DNA from: an uncultured Pseudoteredinibacter sp.
GTDB lineage: Bacteria; Pseudomonadota; Gammaproteobacteria; Pseudomonadales; Cellvibrionaceae
Length of the DNA stretch: 64,000 bases
Direction of reading: 5' to 3'
Assembly: GCF_947500695.1 (NCBI RefSeq)
Contig: NZ_CANMSS010000009.1
Coordinates: forward strand, 62,001 to 126,000
This document shows, piece after piece, positions 1 through 8,125 of the stretch (positions are counted from its first letter, which is position 1; each line of letters begins with the position of its first letter). Both the position numbers and the translations under genes were made by a program. The notes under the pieces were generated by a model that saw only the letters and a program-made list of their open reading frames with translations, searched no databases and had not been told where the DNA came from.

Positions 1-33
1 ACGTAGATGGGTGCTTTAGGCTCCGCCCTGCGG

Positions 34-130
34 GGCCTTCAGACAAGCTCACAGTTGTTGTTACAGCCTCTTGACGTACGGCCAGTATGCCTTCGAGTCT
101 GCGCCTAAACTGTGAACATGTCTGAAGGCC
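34..130. repeat. Long imperfect inverted repeat, non-coding
   Basis: Two 23-base arms at 34-56 and 108-130 are reverse complements with two mismatches; the left arm begins GGCCTTCAGACA and the right ends TGTCTGAAGGCC. They enclose about 51 bases. Pairing resumes outside the arms (GGTGCT near 10 with AGCACC near 133) after an unpaired stretch on the left. There is no T-run, so this does not read as a simple terminator. No gene can be supported in 1-469. It could be a miniature mobile element, a dispersed intergenic repeat or a structured RNA; the sequence alone does not decide. Confidence 0.55.
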
Positions 131-289
131 TGAGCACCAACGCCATTATTCAGAGATGCCCTAGGCCTGATGAGCTGCAAGATTAGGCCAGGCTGTCTAA
201 AAAAGCCCCAAATGTCCTTTTTAGACAGATTGCTTGATCTTTTTTACCCTTTGTTCGCTCAGCGGGAAGGCCTAGTATGATAGACAAAG

Positions 290-373
290 AAATTATGTCG
301 CTTAGCCGAGCCGAATACCAGTAGCGATTTCACAACGATTCTCGACCGCTATCCTGCCGAAACGACATAATTT
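290..373. repeat. Inverted repeat with 11-bp perfect arms upstream of the MBL gene
   Basis: AAATTATGTCG at 290-300 is perfectly complementary to CGACATAATTT at 363-373. Inside, CAGTAGCG and CGCTATCCTG can extend the pairing with a bulge, giving a long hairpin of about 84 bases. It ends roughly 97 bases before the first coding sequence. It may be a 5' untranslated structure, an old mobile-element remnant or an operator pair. No function is assigned. Confidence 0.5.
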
Positions 374-469
374 AGAGCATACCCTATAATAAAGGCCTGT
401 TAGCCGATAGCCACACGGTAGCCCGATGATTCAATATTCTTATTAAGCGGCACCGATTGAGAGAGTGAT

Positions 470-1495
470 ATGAGTGAATTTAGCATTGATTACAGTGAGC
501 TTGCCGTTCCGGAAGGCGGTGATTTAACGGAAGTAGCAACCGGGGTGTACTGGATTAGAATGCCAGTTCCCTTTCACCCAAAACACATCAATGTTTATCT
601 CTTACAAGATGCCAAAGGTTGGTATATCGTCGATACCGGCATCGGCAGTGAAGAAACCAAGCAATTGTGGCAAAAAATTTGCGATCGCATGATGATCGAG
701 AAACCATTGCTTGGGGTTATCGCAACTCACCTTCACCCCGACCACCTCGGTCTGGCGGGCTGGTTGTGCGACAAATACCGAGCGAGCTTTTATATCACCC
801 AGCGTGAATACCTAACGGCTCGTGCGCTTTTTAAGGGCAATAATCGAGAAGACAACTGGGAGCTCACACAGTTTTATCATCGCTGCGGTTTAAATACCGA
901 GCAGATGGAAGACTTCATTAAAAATACCGGCAGTTTATCAAGGATCACTGCTCCACTACCCATCTGCTACGAACGCTTAGAAGAAGGGCAAGAGCTTAAT
1001 ATTGCCGGTCGTCGCTGGCAAATTATTATTGGTTACGGCCACTCTCCAGAGCATGCTTGCTTATATTGCCCTGAACTCAATATCTTATTATCAGGTGATC
1101 AGATATTACCTAAAATCTCTCCCAATATTAGCGTGCAATCCCTTGAGCCAAACCAATCACCGCTAAGTGAGTATTTAATCTCGATGGAAAAATTCTTCGA
1201 GCTACCGAAAGACTGCCTGGTGCTGCCGTCCCATGGCGACCCGTTTTACGGTTTGCATAACCGTCTTAATCAACTAAAAGCTGGCCACAAGAAAGATCTC
1301 GATGGGCTTCTAGAAGCTTGCGAAAATCCGATTCGAGCGGTCGATAGTATTGATATTATTTATAAGCGCGAATTAAAAGGCATTCAGTTTCGTCTTGCCA
1401 TGGGAGAGGCTCTCGCCCACCTTAACCATCTTTGGAAGCAAGGATTAATTAACCGCGATTTTGATGAAGATGGCTGTTATCGTTATCAAAAATAA
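470..1495 (+). CDS. MBL-fold metallo-hydrolase
   Basis: This 341-residue protein is a metallo-beta-lactamase-fold hydrolase, probably cytosolic as no signal peptide is seen. The metal motif HxHxDH is complete (H87, H89, D91, H92, in THLHPDHLG). Further ligand regions follow in order: GHSPEH near residue 195, SGDQ near 210 and a SHGDP motif near 255. The C-terminal 80 residues look like the helical tail found in the group of MBL enzymes that act on thioesters or lactones. The start is ATG after a GAGAGTGAT purine run. It heads a compact four-gene plus-strand operon with an AraC regulator, a hotdog thioesterase and a SnoaL-like protein, which suggests hydrolysis of acyl-thioester or xenobiotic intermediates (inference). 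Confidence 0.85.
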   Translation: MSEFSIDYSELAVPEGGDLTEVATGVYWIRMPVPFHPKHINVYLLQDAKGWYIVDTGIGSEETKQLWQKICDRMMIEKPLLGVIATHLHPDHLGLAGWLCDKYRASFYITQREYLTARALFKGNNREDNWELTQFYHRCGLNTEQMEDFIKNTGSLSRITAPLPICYERLEEGQELNIAGRRWQIIIGYGHSPEHACLYCPELNILLSGDQILPKISPNISVQSLEPNQSPLSEYLISMEKFFELPKDCLVLPSHGDPFYGLHNRLNQLKAGHKKDLDGLLEACENPIRAVDSIDIIYKRELKGIQFRLAMGEALAHLNHLWKQGLINRDFDEDGCYRYQK

Positions 1496-1512
1496 GACTC
1501 TTTAAAAAACAA

Positions 1513-2331
1513 ATGGACCCGATGGAGACTTTATCCGCGAGACCAAAGAATAGTTATTATATTGAGTTCGCTCTTAGCAAAGCGCGCTTTAAGCACGTAC
1601 AGAGACTAGTATTTTTCAATGATAACGGCTCGCTACAAAAAACTAGCGGGCAAGCCTTTTCCAATCATATGTCTCAGTTGTTCTTTTTCATAGAACCCTG
1701 TGAAAATGAGGTAAAGGTTAGACCACATTTGAAGGCAGGGAATTTTTGCAGTAAAAAACGAGCGGCCATATCCCCTCTATGCCTATTCGGCATCCACTTT
1801 TACAACCCGGGGTTGAGCCTGCGCGACGTTCTAAACTGGGAAGAAACCCAGGGCCTGATAAACTATATATCCGCACGACACCCTCTAAAACCGGACTGCC
1901 CAAAAGACATAGCTGCTTTTGCGCCCTTATTAGATCGCATCGAAAATCGTGCAAACGACTATTACAGTGAAAGGCAGCAACAGCTGCTCAACTGCAGCAG
2001 TAGCCTTGAGCAGTATTTGAATGTCGAGTCTATTGCCGAACAAATGCATATGCACCCACGCACTTTACAACGCCTTTGTAAAAGCACCTTAGGTTTTAGC
2101 CCTAAGCAGTGGTTATTGCAACTTAGGCGTGAACACAGTCTAAAAAACGGTCTAATAGACTGTCACTCATCAAGTAGATACTATAGCGATCAAGCCCACC
2201 AGATTAGAGAATTCAAACATTTTACTAGCCTTACTCCTGGGCAGTTTGCCAAGACCTGGAAGCAAAAAACTGTCCGATTTATTCAATCCCCTCACCCCAT
2301 TGCCGATTTAGGATTGCTGCTCCACCACTAG
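1513..2331 (+). CDS. AraC family transcriptional regulator
   Basis: The C-terminal third (about residues 160-255) carries an AraC-type double helix-turn-helix: SIAEQMHMHPRTLQRL, then GFSPKQWLLQLRRE, and a final FTSLTPGQFAKTW. The N-terminal half resembles the sensor half of single-gene AraC regulators but has no recognisable ligand motif. It lies 17 bases after the metallo-hydrolase and 12 bases before the thioesterase, so it is probably co-transcribed and regulates this operon. ATG codons at 1513 and 1522 are both possible starts and neither has a good ribosome-binding site. The second helix-turn-helix is somewhat degenerate around YYSDQAHQIREFKHF. Confidence 0.75.
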   Translation: MDPMETLSARPKNSYYIEFALSKARFKHVQRLVFFNDNGSLQKTSGQAFSNHMSQLFFFIEPCENEVKVRPHLKAGNFCSKKRAAISPLCLFGIHFYNPGLSLRDVLNWEETQGLINYISARHPLKPDCPKDIAAFAPLLDRIENRANDYYSERQQQLLNCSSSLEQYLNVESIAEQMHMHPRTLQRLCKSTLGFSPKQWLLQLRREHSLKNGLIDCHSSSRYYSDQAHQIREFKHFTSLTPGQFAKTWKQKTVRFIQSPHPIADLGLLLHH

Positions 2332-2343
2332 AGAGCAGCGATT

Positions 2344-2799
2344 ATGTCTACAGAAATAAGCTCGACAAGTTCAAGCTTCGAGCGTTTACGAGCCAGCTTT
2401 AATCAGCAAAATGCGATGAAAACACTGGGGATCGGCATCGAATCCGTTAGCAGCGGGCACATAGAACTACACATGCCATATCAGCCAAGCTTATGCCAGC
2501 AACACGGATTTATTCACGCCGGTATAACGACCGCGGCGCTAGACAGCGCCTGCGGCTATGCGGCTTTTACTCAAATGCCAGAGGGCAATGGCATTCTCAC
2601 CGTGGAATTTAAAACCACACTGTTAGCTCCCGCTAAGGGGGAATATTTCATTTATCGAGGCGAATTAATCCGAGCCGGACGCCAACTGTACTTTAGCCAA
2701 GCCAAAGCCTTCGCTATTCAAGAGGGGAAAGAAAGCTGTATTGCAACAATGAGTGCAACACTTATGTGTATACAGGGCAGAGAAGAAATTAAAAACTAA
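2344..2799 (+). CDS. PaaI-family hotdog thioesterase
   Basis: A 151-residue protein of normal length for the PaaI/4HBT hotdog-fold thioesterases, which hydrolyse acyl-CoA esters. The family core HG-x-I-HAG-x3-ALD is present at about residues 54-67 (QQHGFIHAGITTAALD), with D67 in the usual catalytic acid position. Beta strands with TVEFKTTLLAPAKGE follow. No membrane segment or signal is visible. It lies 12 bases after the AraC gene and 13 before the SnoaL-like gene, inside the same operon. The actual acyl substrate cannot be read from the sequence. Confidence 0.85.
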   Translation: MSTEISSTSSSFERLRASFNQQNAMKTLGIGIESVSSGHIELHMPYQPSLCQQHGFIHAGITTAALDSACGYAAFTQMPEGNGILTVEFKTTLLAPAKGEYFIYRGELIRAGRQLYFSQAKAFAIQEGKESCIATMSATLMCIQGREEIKN

Positions 2800-2812
2800 A
2801 TAGGTGATTAAC

Positions 2813-3220
2813 ATGCAATTTTCAGGATTCAGCGAAAAACAGGCCAGGGATTTCGCCGCGAAATGGCACCCCGCCTGGACAGGAAACCAACCTGAGTTAC
2901 TTCTCAGCTTTTACAGCGAAGACGCTATTTATATGGATGGAGGTCTAACTAAGTCTCTAAAGGGGCATGAAGAAATTAGGCCTCACTTTGAAAAACTCTT
3001 AAGCCAAAACCCAAACTGGGTATGGCGGCAACGCTATGCGGTCCCCATGCAAGATGGATTTGTGAACCATTGGCATGTCAGCGCACCCGTCGGCGATAAA
3101 ACCGTGGAAATTGATGGAGTATGTCTTGTGCACCTGCGTGATGGAAAAATCTACCACAATGAAGTCTATTTTGACCGTCACGAATTAGTGTGTGAGATTC
3201 TAAGTTACCAATCAAGGTAA
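2813..3220 (+). CDS. SnoaL-like / NTF2-fold protein
   Basis: About 135 residues with the layout of NTF2-like SnoaL proteins: a helical N-terminus with FAAKWHPAWTG, LLSFYSEDAIYMDGG, a middle HEEIRPHFEKLL helix, and strands ending GKIYHNEVYFDRHEL. The ATG at 2813 is preferred over an upstream GTG at 2804, because AGGTGA at 2802-2807 is a good Shine-Dalgarno site five bases before that ATG. It is the last gene of the operon. Members are cyclases, isomerases, hydrolases or binding proteins, so function remains open. Confidence 0.7.
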   Translation: MQFSGFSEKQARDFAAKWHPAWTGNQPELLLSFYSEDAIYMDGGLTKSLKGHEEIRPHFEKLLSQNPNWVWRQRYAVPMQDGFVNHWHVSAPVGDKTVEIDGVCLVHLRDGKIYHNEVYFDRHELVCEILSYQSR

Positions 3221-3242
3221 CAAGCTTAGAAGAAACACCTAG

Positions 3243-3279
3243 AAAAATAAAAAATGAGCCCAGACAACAAACTGGGCTC
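3243..3279 (-). terminator. Rho-independent terminator for the hydrolase/receptor unit
   Basis: GAGCCCAG (3256-3263) pairs perfectly with CTGGGCTC (3272-3279) around an 8-base loop. Read on the minus strand the hairpin is followed by ATTTTTTATTTTT, so it suits the serine hydrolase gene that ends at 3370. It may also stop plus-strand readthrough from the SnoaL gene. Confidence 0.8.
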
Positions 3280-3369
3280 TAAAGGTCAGTAAGACACTAT
3301 ATTCTCGTTACCATATTATCGTTACTACATTGAAGTTAAACATCAGCAACTACCGCGATAAAAACCAGA

Positions 3370-4527
3370 CTATAGTGCACCCGCTATGGCGTCCATGGCA
3401 TTAAAGGCATCCACAAACATATCCATATTGACCTGCTCTTCTTGTGAGGAGAGTTTTACGATGACAATGTCTTTGCTTTGGTCCATGTAAATAATTTGCC
3501 CATGAATGCCTAGCGCCAACATAGCACCTTTGTCTTTGTCTTTAACCCATACCTGATTACGGTAGTGGCTAAAGCCGAATACGAAATACTCGCTATCTAA
3601 GTAGCATTGGCTTGAGCATTCCGCGCCGGCCAGGGTATCTTTTACCCAAGCTTCTGGAACAATCTGCTCCCCTGCAAGTTTGCCATTGCCTGTCATCATC
3701 ATTCCAAAACAGGCGAGATCTCGAGTTGTCGCACTTAAGCCGGCACCAACATATAAATGCCCCGCTGCATCACAGACAACATTTGCATCGCATTGGGTTT
3801 GCAATTTAGACCACAGATGTTCGCTCAGTAAATTTTCTAAAGGAGCATTCATAGCTCTTTCCAGAATCAAACCCAATATATTGGTAGTCACAGTACGATA
3901 GTGAAATTTCTCACCATTTTGCTGATCTTTGCCCTTAAGGGAGGCCGCATAATCCAATAGATTATTGGGGCTAACATCACTTACTAGATCCGGTCGCCAA
4001 CCTACCACGGCACTTTCTTTCCAAAAGTCGGTATTACGATCTTCATAATCTTCGTGATAATAAGCACCAGCGGTCATATCCAGAACATGGCGAAGAGTCG
4101 CACCTTCCCAGGCATCATTATTAAGCTCGGGTAGATATTGTTGAATCGAGGCCTGTGGATCTAGCAAGCTTTTGTCGATTGCGATTCCGGCCAACATACC
4201 GACATAGGATTTAGTGACCGAATTAACCAGATGATGGCTAGTGCTAGTCATATTATTCAAATAAAGTTCTGACACGATAGATCCAGCTTTTACCACTAGA
4301 AAAGAGTCGGTAAAGCTGCTCTCCAACATATCTGCGACAGTCGCCGTTTCACCCTTGCTGTTTTGAAATGTAATGGCAGATAGATCTTGCTGATTTTCGG
4401 TAAATGCAAAAGGCTGAGCGTTTTTGCGATCTAAGCGTGCACTTGGAAAAAATGATTGTACGTGCTGAAAACTGTAACGATTATGGGGCGCCTGATTCCA
4501 ATTTAGGCTGCTCATTGCTCGAGACAT
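3370..4527 (-). CDS. Serine hydrolase, class C beta-lactamase fold
   Basis: This 385-residue protein belongs to the beta-lactamase-related serine hydrolases (EstB, 6-aminohexanoate-dimer hydrolase group). The nucleophile motif SxxK is S103-V-T-K106. A second motif region, FHYRTVTTNILG, sits near residue 210; its YRT is a variant of the usual YxN. The C-terminal segment contains HGQIIYMDQSKDIVIVKLSS, typical of this group. No signal peptide is seen, so it is probably cytosolic, which argues for an esterase or amide hydrolase rather than an antibiotic resistance enzyme. It follows the TonB receptor by 50 bases on the same strand. The pair suggests import of a compound and its hydrolysis (inference). 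Confidence 0.8.
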   Translation of the reverse strand: MSRAMSSLNWNQAPHNRYSFQHVQSFFPSARLDRKNAQPFAFTENQQDLSAITFQNSKGETATVADMLESSFTDSFLVVKAGSIVSELYLNNMTSTSHHLVNSVTKSYVGMLAGIAIDKSLLDPQASIQQYLPELNNDAWEGATLRHVLDMTAGAYYHEDYEDRNTDFWKESAVVGWRPDLVSDVSPNNLLDYAASLKGKDQQNGEKFHYRTVTTNILGLILERAMNAPLENLLSEHLWSKLQTQCDANVVCDAAGHLYVGAGLSATTRDLACFGMMMTGNGKLAGEQIVPEAWVKDTLAGAECSSQCYLDSEYFVFGFSHYRNQVWVKDKDKGAMLALGIHGQIIYMDQSKDIVIVKLSSQEEQVNMDMFVDAFNAMDAIAGAL

Positions 4528-4577
4528 GTAATAATCCTCAGTAAAATTTTAAGAAACGCTGTAAATTCCCACAACCT

Positions 4578-6788
4578 CTAGAAGTTGTATTCCGCACTTA
4601 TCCCAAAGGTGCGAGGCTCTGCTCTGATGGGCAAAAACAATAGAAACGCTGGCACATCATTGATGTACAAGAGGTAATCTTCGTCAGTGAGGTTTTTGCC
4701 CCATAAGCTGAGCGACCATGAAGCATCTCCTGGCATCATGGCGATGCTGGCATCGATGGTGTGATAAGCTTCGACCAAGTGGTCTGCGGAGTTTTCAGGC
4801 TCTAAATATCGTTCGTCTTGCCACTGTGCACTGATCAATGAATCCAGCAACAAGTCATCACCCAAAGATAGCTGATGATTAATCAGTAGGCTGGTCGACC
4901 ACTCGGGGGTATTTACAGGAGTTGTGCCTTGCAGCGGAACACCATCCACAACGCCATCGGATTCAGTCACTTCAGCGTCGGTATAGCCTAATCCCCACTG
5001 CACCATAAGTGAGTCACTCAGCTGCCATTGCAAATCGACCTCTAGGCCCTGTGTTTCCAAGGTACCTACGTTTCTTCGACGTGGTACCACTTCACTGCCC
5101 TGGCTGATGTTATCTTGGTAATCATCCACCTTGGTGTAAAACAAAGCGGCGTTTAAGTTCATAGCGCCATCTAGCAATGTGGTCTTAATGCCTAAGTCAC
5201 CGGCCAATACATCTTCAGGCGCAAAAGTCAGTAAAGTATTGCCCAATGCCAGCCCGCCGAAGCTCATCTCGAAACCACCACTGCGAAAGCCGGTCGACAC
5301 CGAGCTATACAGCAAAACGCCTTCGCTAGGGTAGTAATTTAAACCAAGCTTCCAATTTAAATCCTCATCGCTTCGCTTGCCATTGGCACTAGCGATAAAT
5401 TGGCGATCAGCTGACAGCACGCGCGAAAAGGATTGTATCGAAGTATCGGCGGCAGCTAGGTAGCCTTCGCCATTTATTTCCACAGTTTCCTCGGTATAAC
5501 GCAAGCCAAAAACTAGGCTCAGCTGATCGTTTAAGGCATATTCATTGTTGCTAAAAATGGCCCAAGAACGAGTATCGACCTGGTAGTCGTCTCCGAAGTA
5601 AGAACCTAGAAAATCTCTAGAATCCACCAGCTCAACAATCTCTGTAGTATCGTCTTCGTAATAGGCGCCAATCAAATAGGTGAGATTGTCCGACTCGCCT
5701 GCTAAGCGCAGCTCTTGGCTAAAGCTGCTGAGTTTACTGTTCCAATCGATGTTTACGCTGCGAATAGGTGTGTTGTCGCTATCCTCTGTGTTTTCCCTTT
5801 CAAAATCTTTATAGCTTGTTAAAGAGGTTAAGCTGCCAATCTCTAGCTCATGATCAACACGCAGTCTAAGACCCCATATTTCGCTGTCAGTGCTTTGACT
5901 ATAATCCGCATTAAACACGTTGCGACTTTTTGGTTCGCGAATAATCTTTGTCGGGTCAAGCTGACCTTCAACACCGGCCGCAAAAGGGTGGGCACCAGGT
6001 TGTGATTGAAAGAGGTTATCGTAAGGAGTTAAGTCCCCTTCCTTGCTACCATATTCAGCAGTAAGTAGAACTTTAGTTTGCTCGTTACTCCATTCCAGCA
6101 TGCCACGCAGCTGCTGTTGTTCCAACTGGCCCAATCTCTTGTTGTCGTAAAGGTTTAGCCAGGGACCTTCGTCATCCGCGTAATCTTTAATTTGAACAGC
6201 CAGGCGACCGTTGAGCTGATCACTGAGAGCACCACTAACAAAGGCCTCACCTTCAAAGCGTTGGTAGCGTCCATAGCTGAGTTTTACGCCGGCTTCAAAT
6301 TCGTCACTCGGCGTATGGCTATAGAAGTTTACGGCGCCGCCAGTTGTGTTACGACCAAAGACCGTACCCTGAGGGCCCTTTAAGGCTTCTACCCTGGCGA
6401 CATCAAAGAAACCCAAGGACGCCAGTACCGGCTTAAACAAAAAGGTCTCGTCTAGGTGGATACCAACCGGGCTATCAAAGGCGGCCGAGAAGTCATTCAG
6501 GCCCACGCCTCTTATTCGAAAAGATGGGTTACCCGCAGCATTATCCATAGCGTTCAAATTTGGCACCATGGTGGCTAAGCTGGTGACATTATCAAGATCT
6601 AAGCGATCAATATTTTCGCCTTCCACCGCTGAAACACTTAAGGCAACATCCTGCAACGATTGCGAGCGTTTTTGAGCGGTGACAACAACCTCCTCCAATT
6701 GAGCAGCCCCTAAGGAAGCTGAGAAAACTGAAGCTACGGCAATAGAAAGGCAAAGACTTTTTTTCGAGAAAGCACTAGGCATACTCAT
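4578..6788 (-). CDS. TonB-dependent outer-membrane receptor
   Basis: This 736-residue protein has a signal peptide ending near SLGAAQ, then the TonB box region EEVVVTAQKR and the typical SLQDVALSVSAV. The plug domain follows (about 50-170, including GRNTTGGAVNFYS), then a 22-strand barrel ending in a C-terminal phenylalanine (ISAEYNF). Full length for the family. It acts in the outer membrane, taking up a bulky ligand using TonB energy. The style of plug resembles receptors of marine and sphingomonad bacteria for organic substrates rather than classical siderophore receptors, and the neighbouring hydrolase and LuxR regulator support that (inference). A weak Fur-like site lies just before the start, so iron control is not excluded. 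The first ATG (6788) or the third codon may be the start. Confidence 0.9.
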   Translation of the reverse strand: MSMPSAFSKKSLCLSIAVASVFSASLGAAQLEEVVVTAQKRSQSLQDVALSVSAVEGENIDRLDLDNVTSLATMVPNLNAMDNAAGNPSFRIRGVGLNDFSAAFDSPVGIHLDETFLFKPVLASLGFFDVARVEALKGPQGTVFGRNTTGGAVNFYSHTPSDEFEAGVKLSYGRYQRFEGEAFVSGALSDQLNGRLAVQIKDYADDEGPWLNLYDNKRLGQLEQQQLRGMLEWSNEQTKVLLTAEYGSKEGDLTPYDNLFQSQPGAHPFAAGVEGQLDPTKIIREPKSRNVFNADYSQSTDSEIWGLRLRVDHELEIGSLTSLTSYKDFERENTEDSDNTPIRSVNIDWNSKLSSFSQELRLAGESDNLTYLIGAYYEDDTTEIVELVDSRDFLGSYFGDDYQVDTRSWAIFSNNEYALNDQLSLVFGLRYTEETVEINGEGYLAAADTSIQSFSRVLSADRQFIASANGKRSDEDLNWKLGLNYYPSEGVLLYSSVSTGFRSGGFEMSFGGLALGNTLLTFAPEDVLAGDLGIKTTLLDGAMNLNAALFYTKVDDYQDNISQGSEVVPRRRNVGTLETQGLEVDLQWQLSDSLMVQWGLGYTDAEVTESDGVVDGVPLQGTTPVNTPEWSTSLLINHQLSLGDDLLLDSLISAQWQDERYLEPENSADHLVEAYHTIDASIAMMPGDASWSLSLWGKNLTDEDYLLYINDVPAFLLFLPIRAEPRTFGISAEYNF

Positions 6789-6801
6789 CGGCTACATCCC
6801 C

Positions 6802-6820
6802 TTTATTCATTATCATTTTG
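6802..6820 (-). promoter_or_regulatory. Weak Fur-box-like site before the TonB receptor
   Basis: On the minus strand this site contains AATGATAAT and matches the 19-base Fur consensus at 13 positions by hand alignment. It starts 14 bases upstream of the receptor start codon, a place where a repressor could block expression. The match is only moderate and AT-rich sequence gives chance hits. Confidence 0.3.
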
Positions 6821-6859
6821 ATGTGTTTGCAAAATACTAGGTTTAGGGGCTAACATGAT

Positions 6860-6881
6860 AAATAGCTCGATCGAGCTATTT
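6860..6881. promoter_or_regulatory. Perfect 22-bp palindrome between divergent genes, operator candidate
   Basis: The half-site AAATAGCTCGA is followed immediately by its exact reverse complement TCGAGCTATTT. It lies near the middle of the 183-base gap between the TonB receptor (start 6788) and the LuxR-type regulator (start 6972). The size and symmetry suit the roughly 20-bp sites bound by LuxR-family dimers. No T-run follows, so a terminator is unlikely. Confidence 0.6.
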
Positions 6882-6971
6882 TAGAAATGCGGCTCAACCC
6901 TCGAAAATAGCGATAAGAAGGCCCTAAGGCTGATTAAAAATAGAATAATTACATAGACTTATGCGTGCACC

Positions 6972-8090
6972 ATGATTAATAAAGACACCACACATCAGGT
7001 TGTTGAATTAGCCGCAGCCATACAAAATGAAGAATCTTTTGACGATTTTGTAGAAACCACACTCAGTCGCCTAGAAAAAATATTCAAGGCAAACAGCTCC
7101 GTTGTGCTTAACTGGAATGACTTTAAATGGGGTGGCCGGACGCTCTCTAAAGAAGATATGTTCTTTCATAACGACAATGTCAATCAAGAATGGAACTACC
7201 CCGCCCTGCACCATGAAGACCCACTTTACGAATGGATTCAATCTGGTCACTGCCATGGCGATCTAAATGCTATTCGGCTTAGCGATTTAATCAGCTTTCG
7301 GCAACTGAAAAAAACACGCTTTTATACAGAGCTCTTACAGGCCATGGATTGCCGTTATGTACTTACTATGGCCGTGCATCATCAGGGCGACATCTTGGCG
7401 AGTATTAGCGTAACCCGCCCTAAAGAGGAACACGATTTTTCAACATCCGATGTACTGTTGGCACAATTGATTACACCTATTTTGGCCAACGCACTAAGTC
7501 ACATCTTATTAAAAACTCAAAGTGAGCAACAAATAGATATCTTTAATATCCTTAATGACAAATTAGACGATAAAGCCATTATCATTTTCTCGGATGATTT
7601 CAAAAGCGTTTATCGCAATGAAAAAATGACGAGGCTGGGTAAGCAGCTCAGCAAATACGGAAATAGTATCAGTGATATTTTTGAGCGCTCCGCAAGAGTC
7701 AAGCGCAATATTGAGCTGTTTAAATCTCACAATAAAGCCAAACAGCGCAGGCTTCCCAAGCTAATAAACGATGTCGCTGATATCAATGAAAATCTCAGCA
7801 TCAGTATTCAGCTAGAGTTTTCCATTCAGAATAACAAAGCTTATTTATTAGTGTATATGGAAAGAAACAGCGATATAGGCCAAGGTAGCGACATCCAACA
7901 AGATTACGACTTGAGCCAGCGTGAATATCAAATCTACCAGCTGGCCATCAACGGCTTAAGCAGCCAAGAAATGGGAAAAGAACTCGCGATCAGCCCTTGG
8001 AGTGTTAAGAACCACCTCAAGAATATCTATAAGAAAACTGGGGTAAATACTAGGATACAGCTTAGCCAGCTCGCAATCGCCTCGCTTTAA
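6972..8090 (+). CDS. LuxR-type transcriptional regulator with GAF-like sensor half
   Basis: The last 65 residues (about 305-372) form a LuxR/GerE helix-turn-helix: LSQREYQIYQLAINGLSSQEMG, then AISPWSVKNHLKNIYKKTGV. The first 180 residues resemble a GAF- or autoinducer-type sensor module, and 180-300 a PAS-like linker (YRNEKMTRLGKQL). The acidic residues of response-regulator receivers are absent, so this is a one-component regulator. It is transcribed away from the TonB receptor and faces the 22-bp palindrome. It probably controls the receptor-hydrolase pair and itself (inference). The ligand is unknown. Confidence 0.8.
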   Translation: MINKDTTHQVVELAAAIQNEESFDDFVETTLSRLEKIFKANSSVVLNWNDFKWGGRTLSKEDMFFHNDNVNQEWNYPALHHEDPLYEWIQSGHCHGDLNAIRLSDLISFRQLKKTRFYTELLQAMDCRYVLTMAVHHQGDILASISVTRPKEEHDFSTSDVLLAQLITPILANALSHILLKTQSEQQIDIFNILNDKLDDKAIIIFSDDFKSVYRNEKMTRLGKQLSKYGNSISDIFERSARVKRNIELFKSHNKAKQRRLPKLINDVADINENLSISIQLEFSIQNNKAYLLVYMERNSDIGQGSDIQQDYDLSQREYQIYQLAINGLSSQEMGKELAISPWSVKNHLKNIYKKTGVNTRIQLSQLAIASL

Positions 8091-8125
8091 TCAGAGCCGC
8101 GCTCCCCCCCAAGTAGCGATACATT

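Noticed and set aside
1..80. End of a gene entering from the left
   Set aside because: Only one plus frame is open and for about 23 codons, with no family character.
3370..4527. Antibiotic-resistance beta-lactamase
   Set aside because: The fold is shared, but there is no export signal and the second motif is YRT; an esterase or amide hydrolase is more likely.
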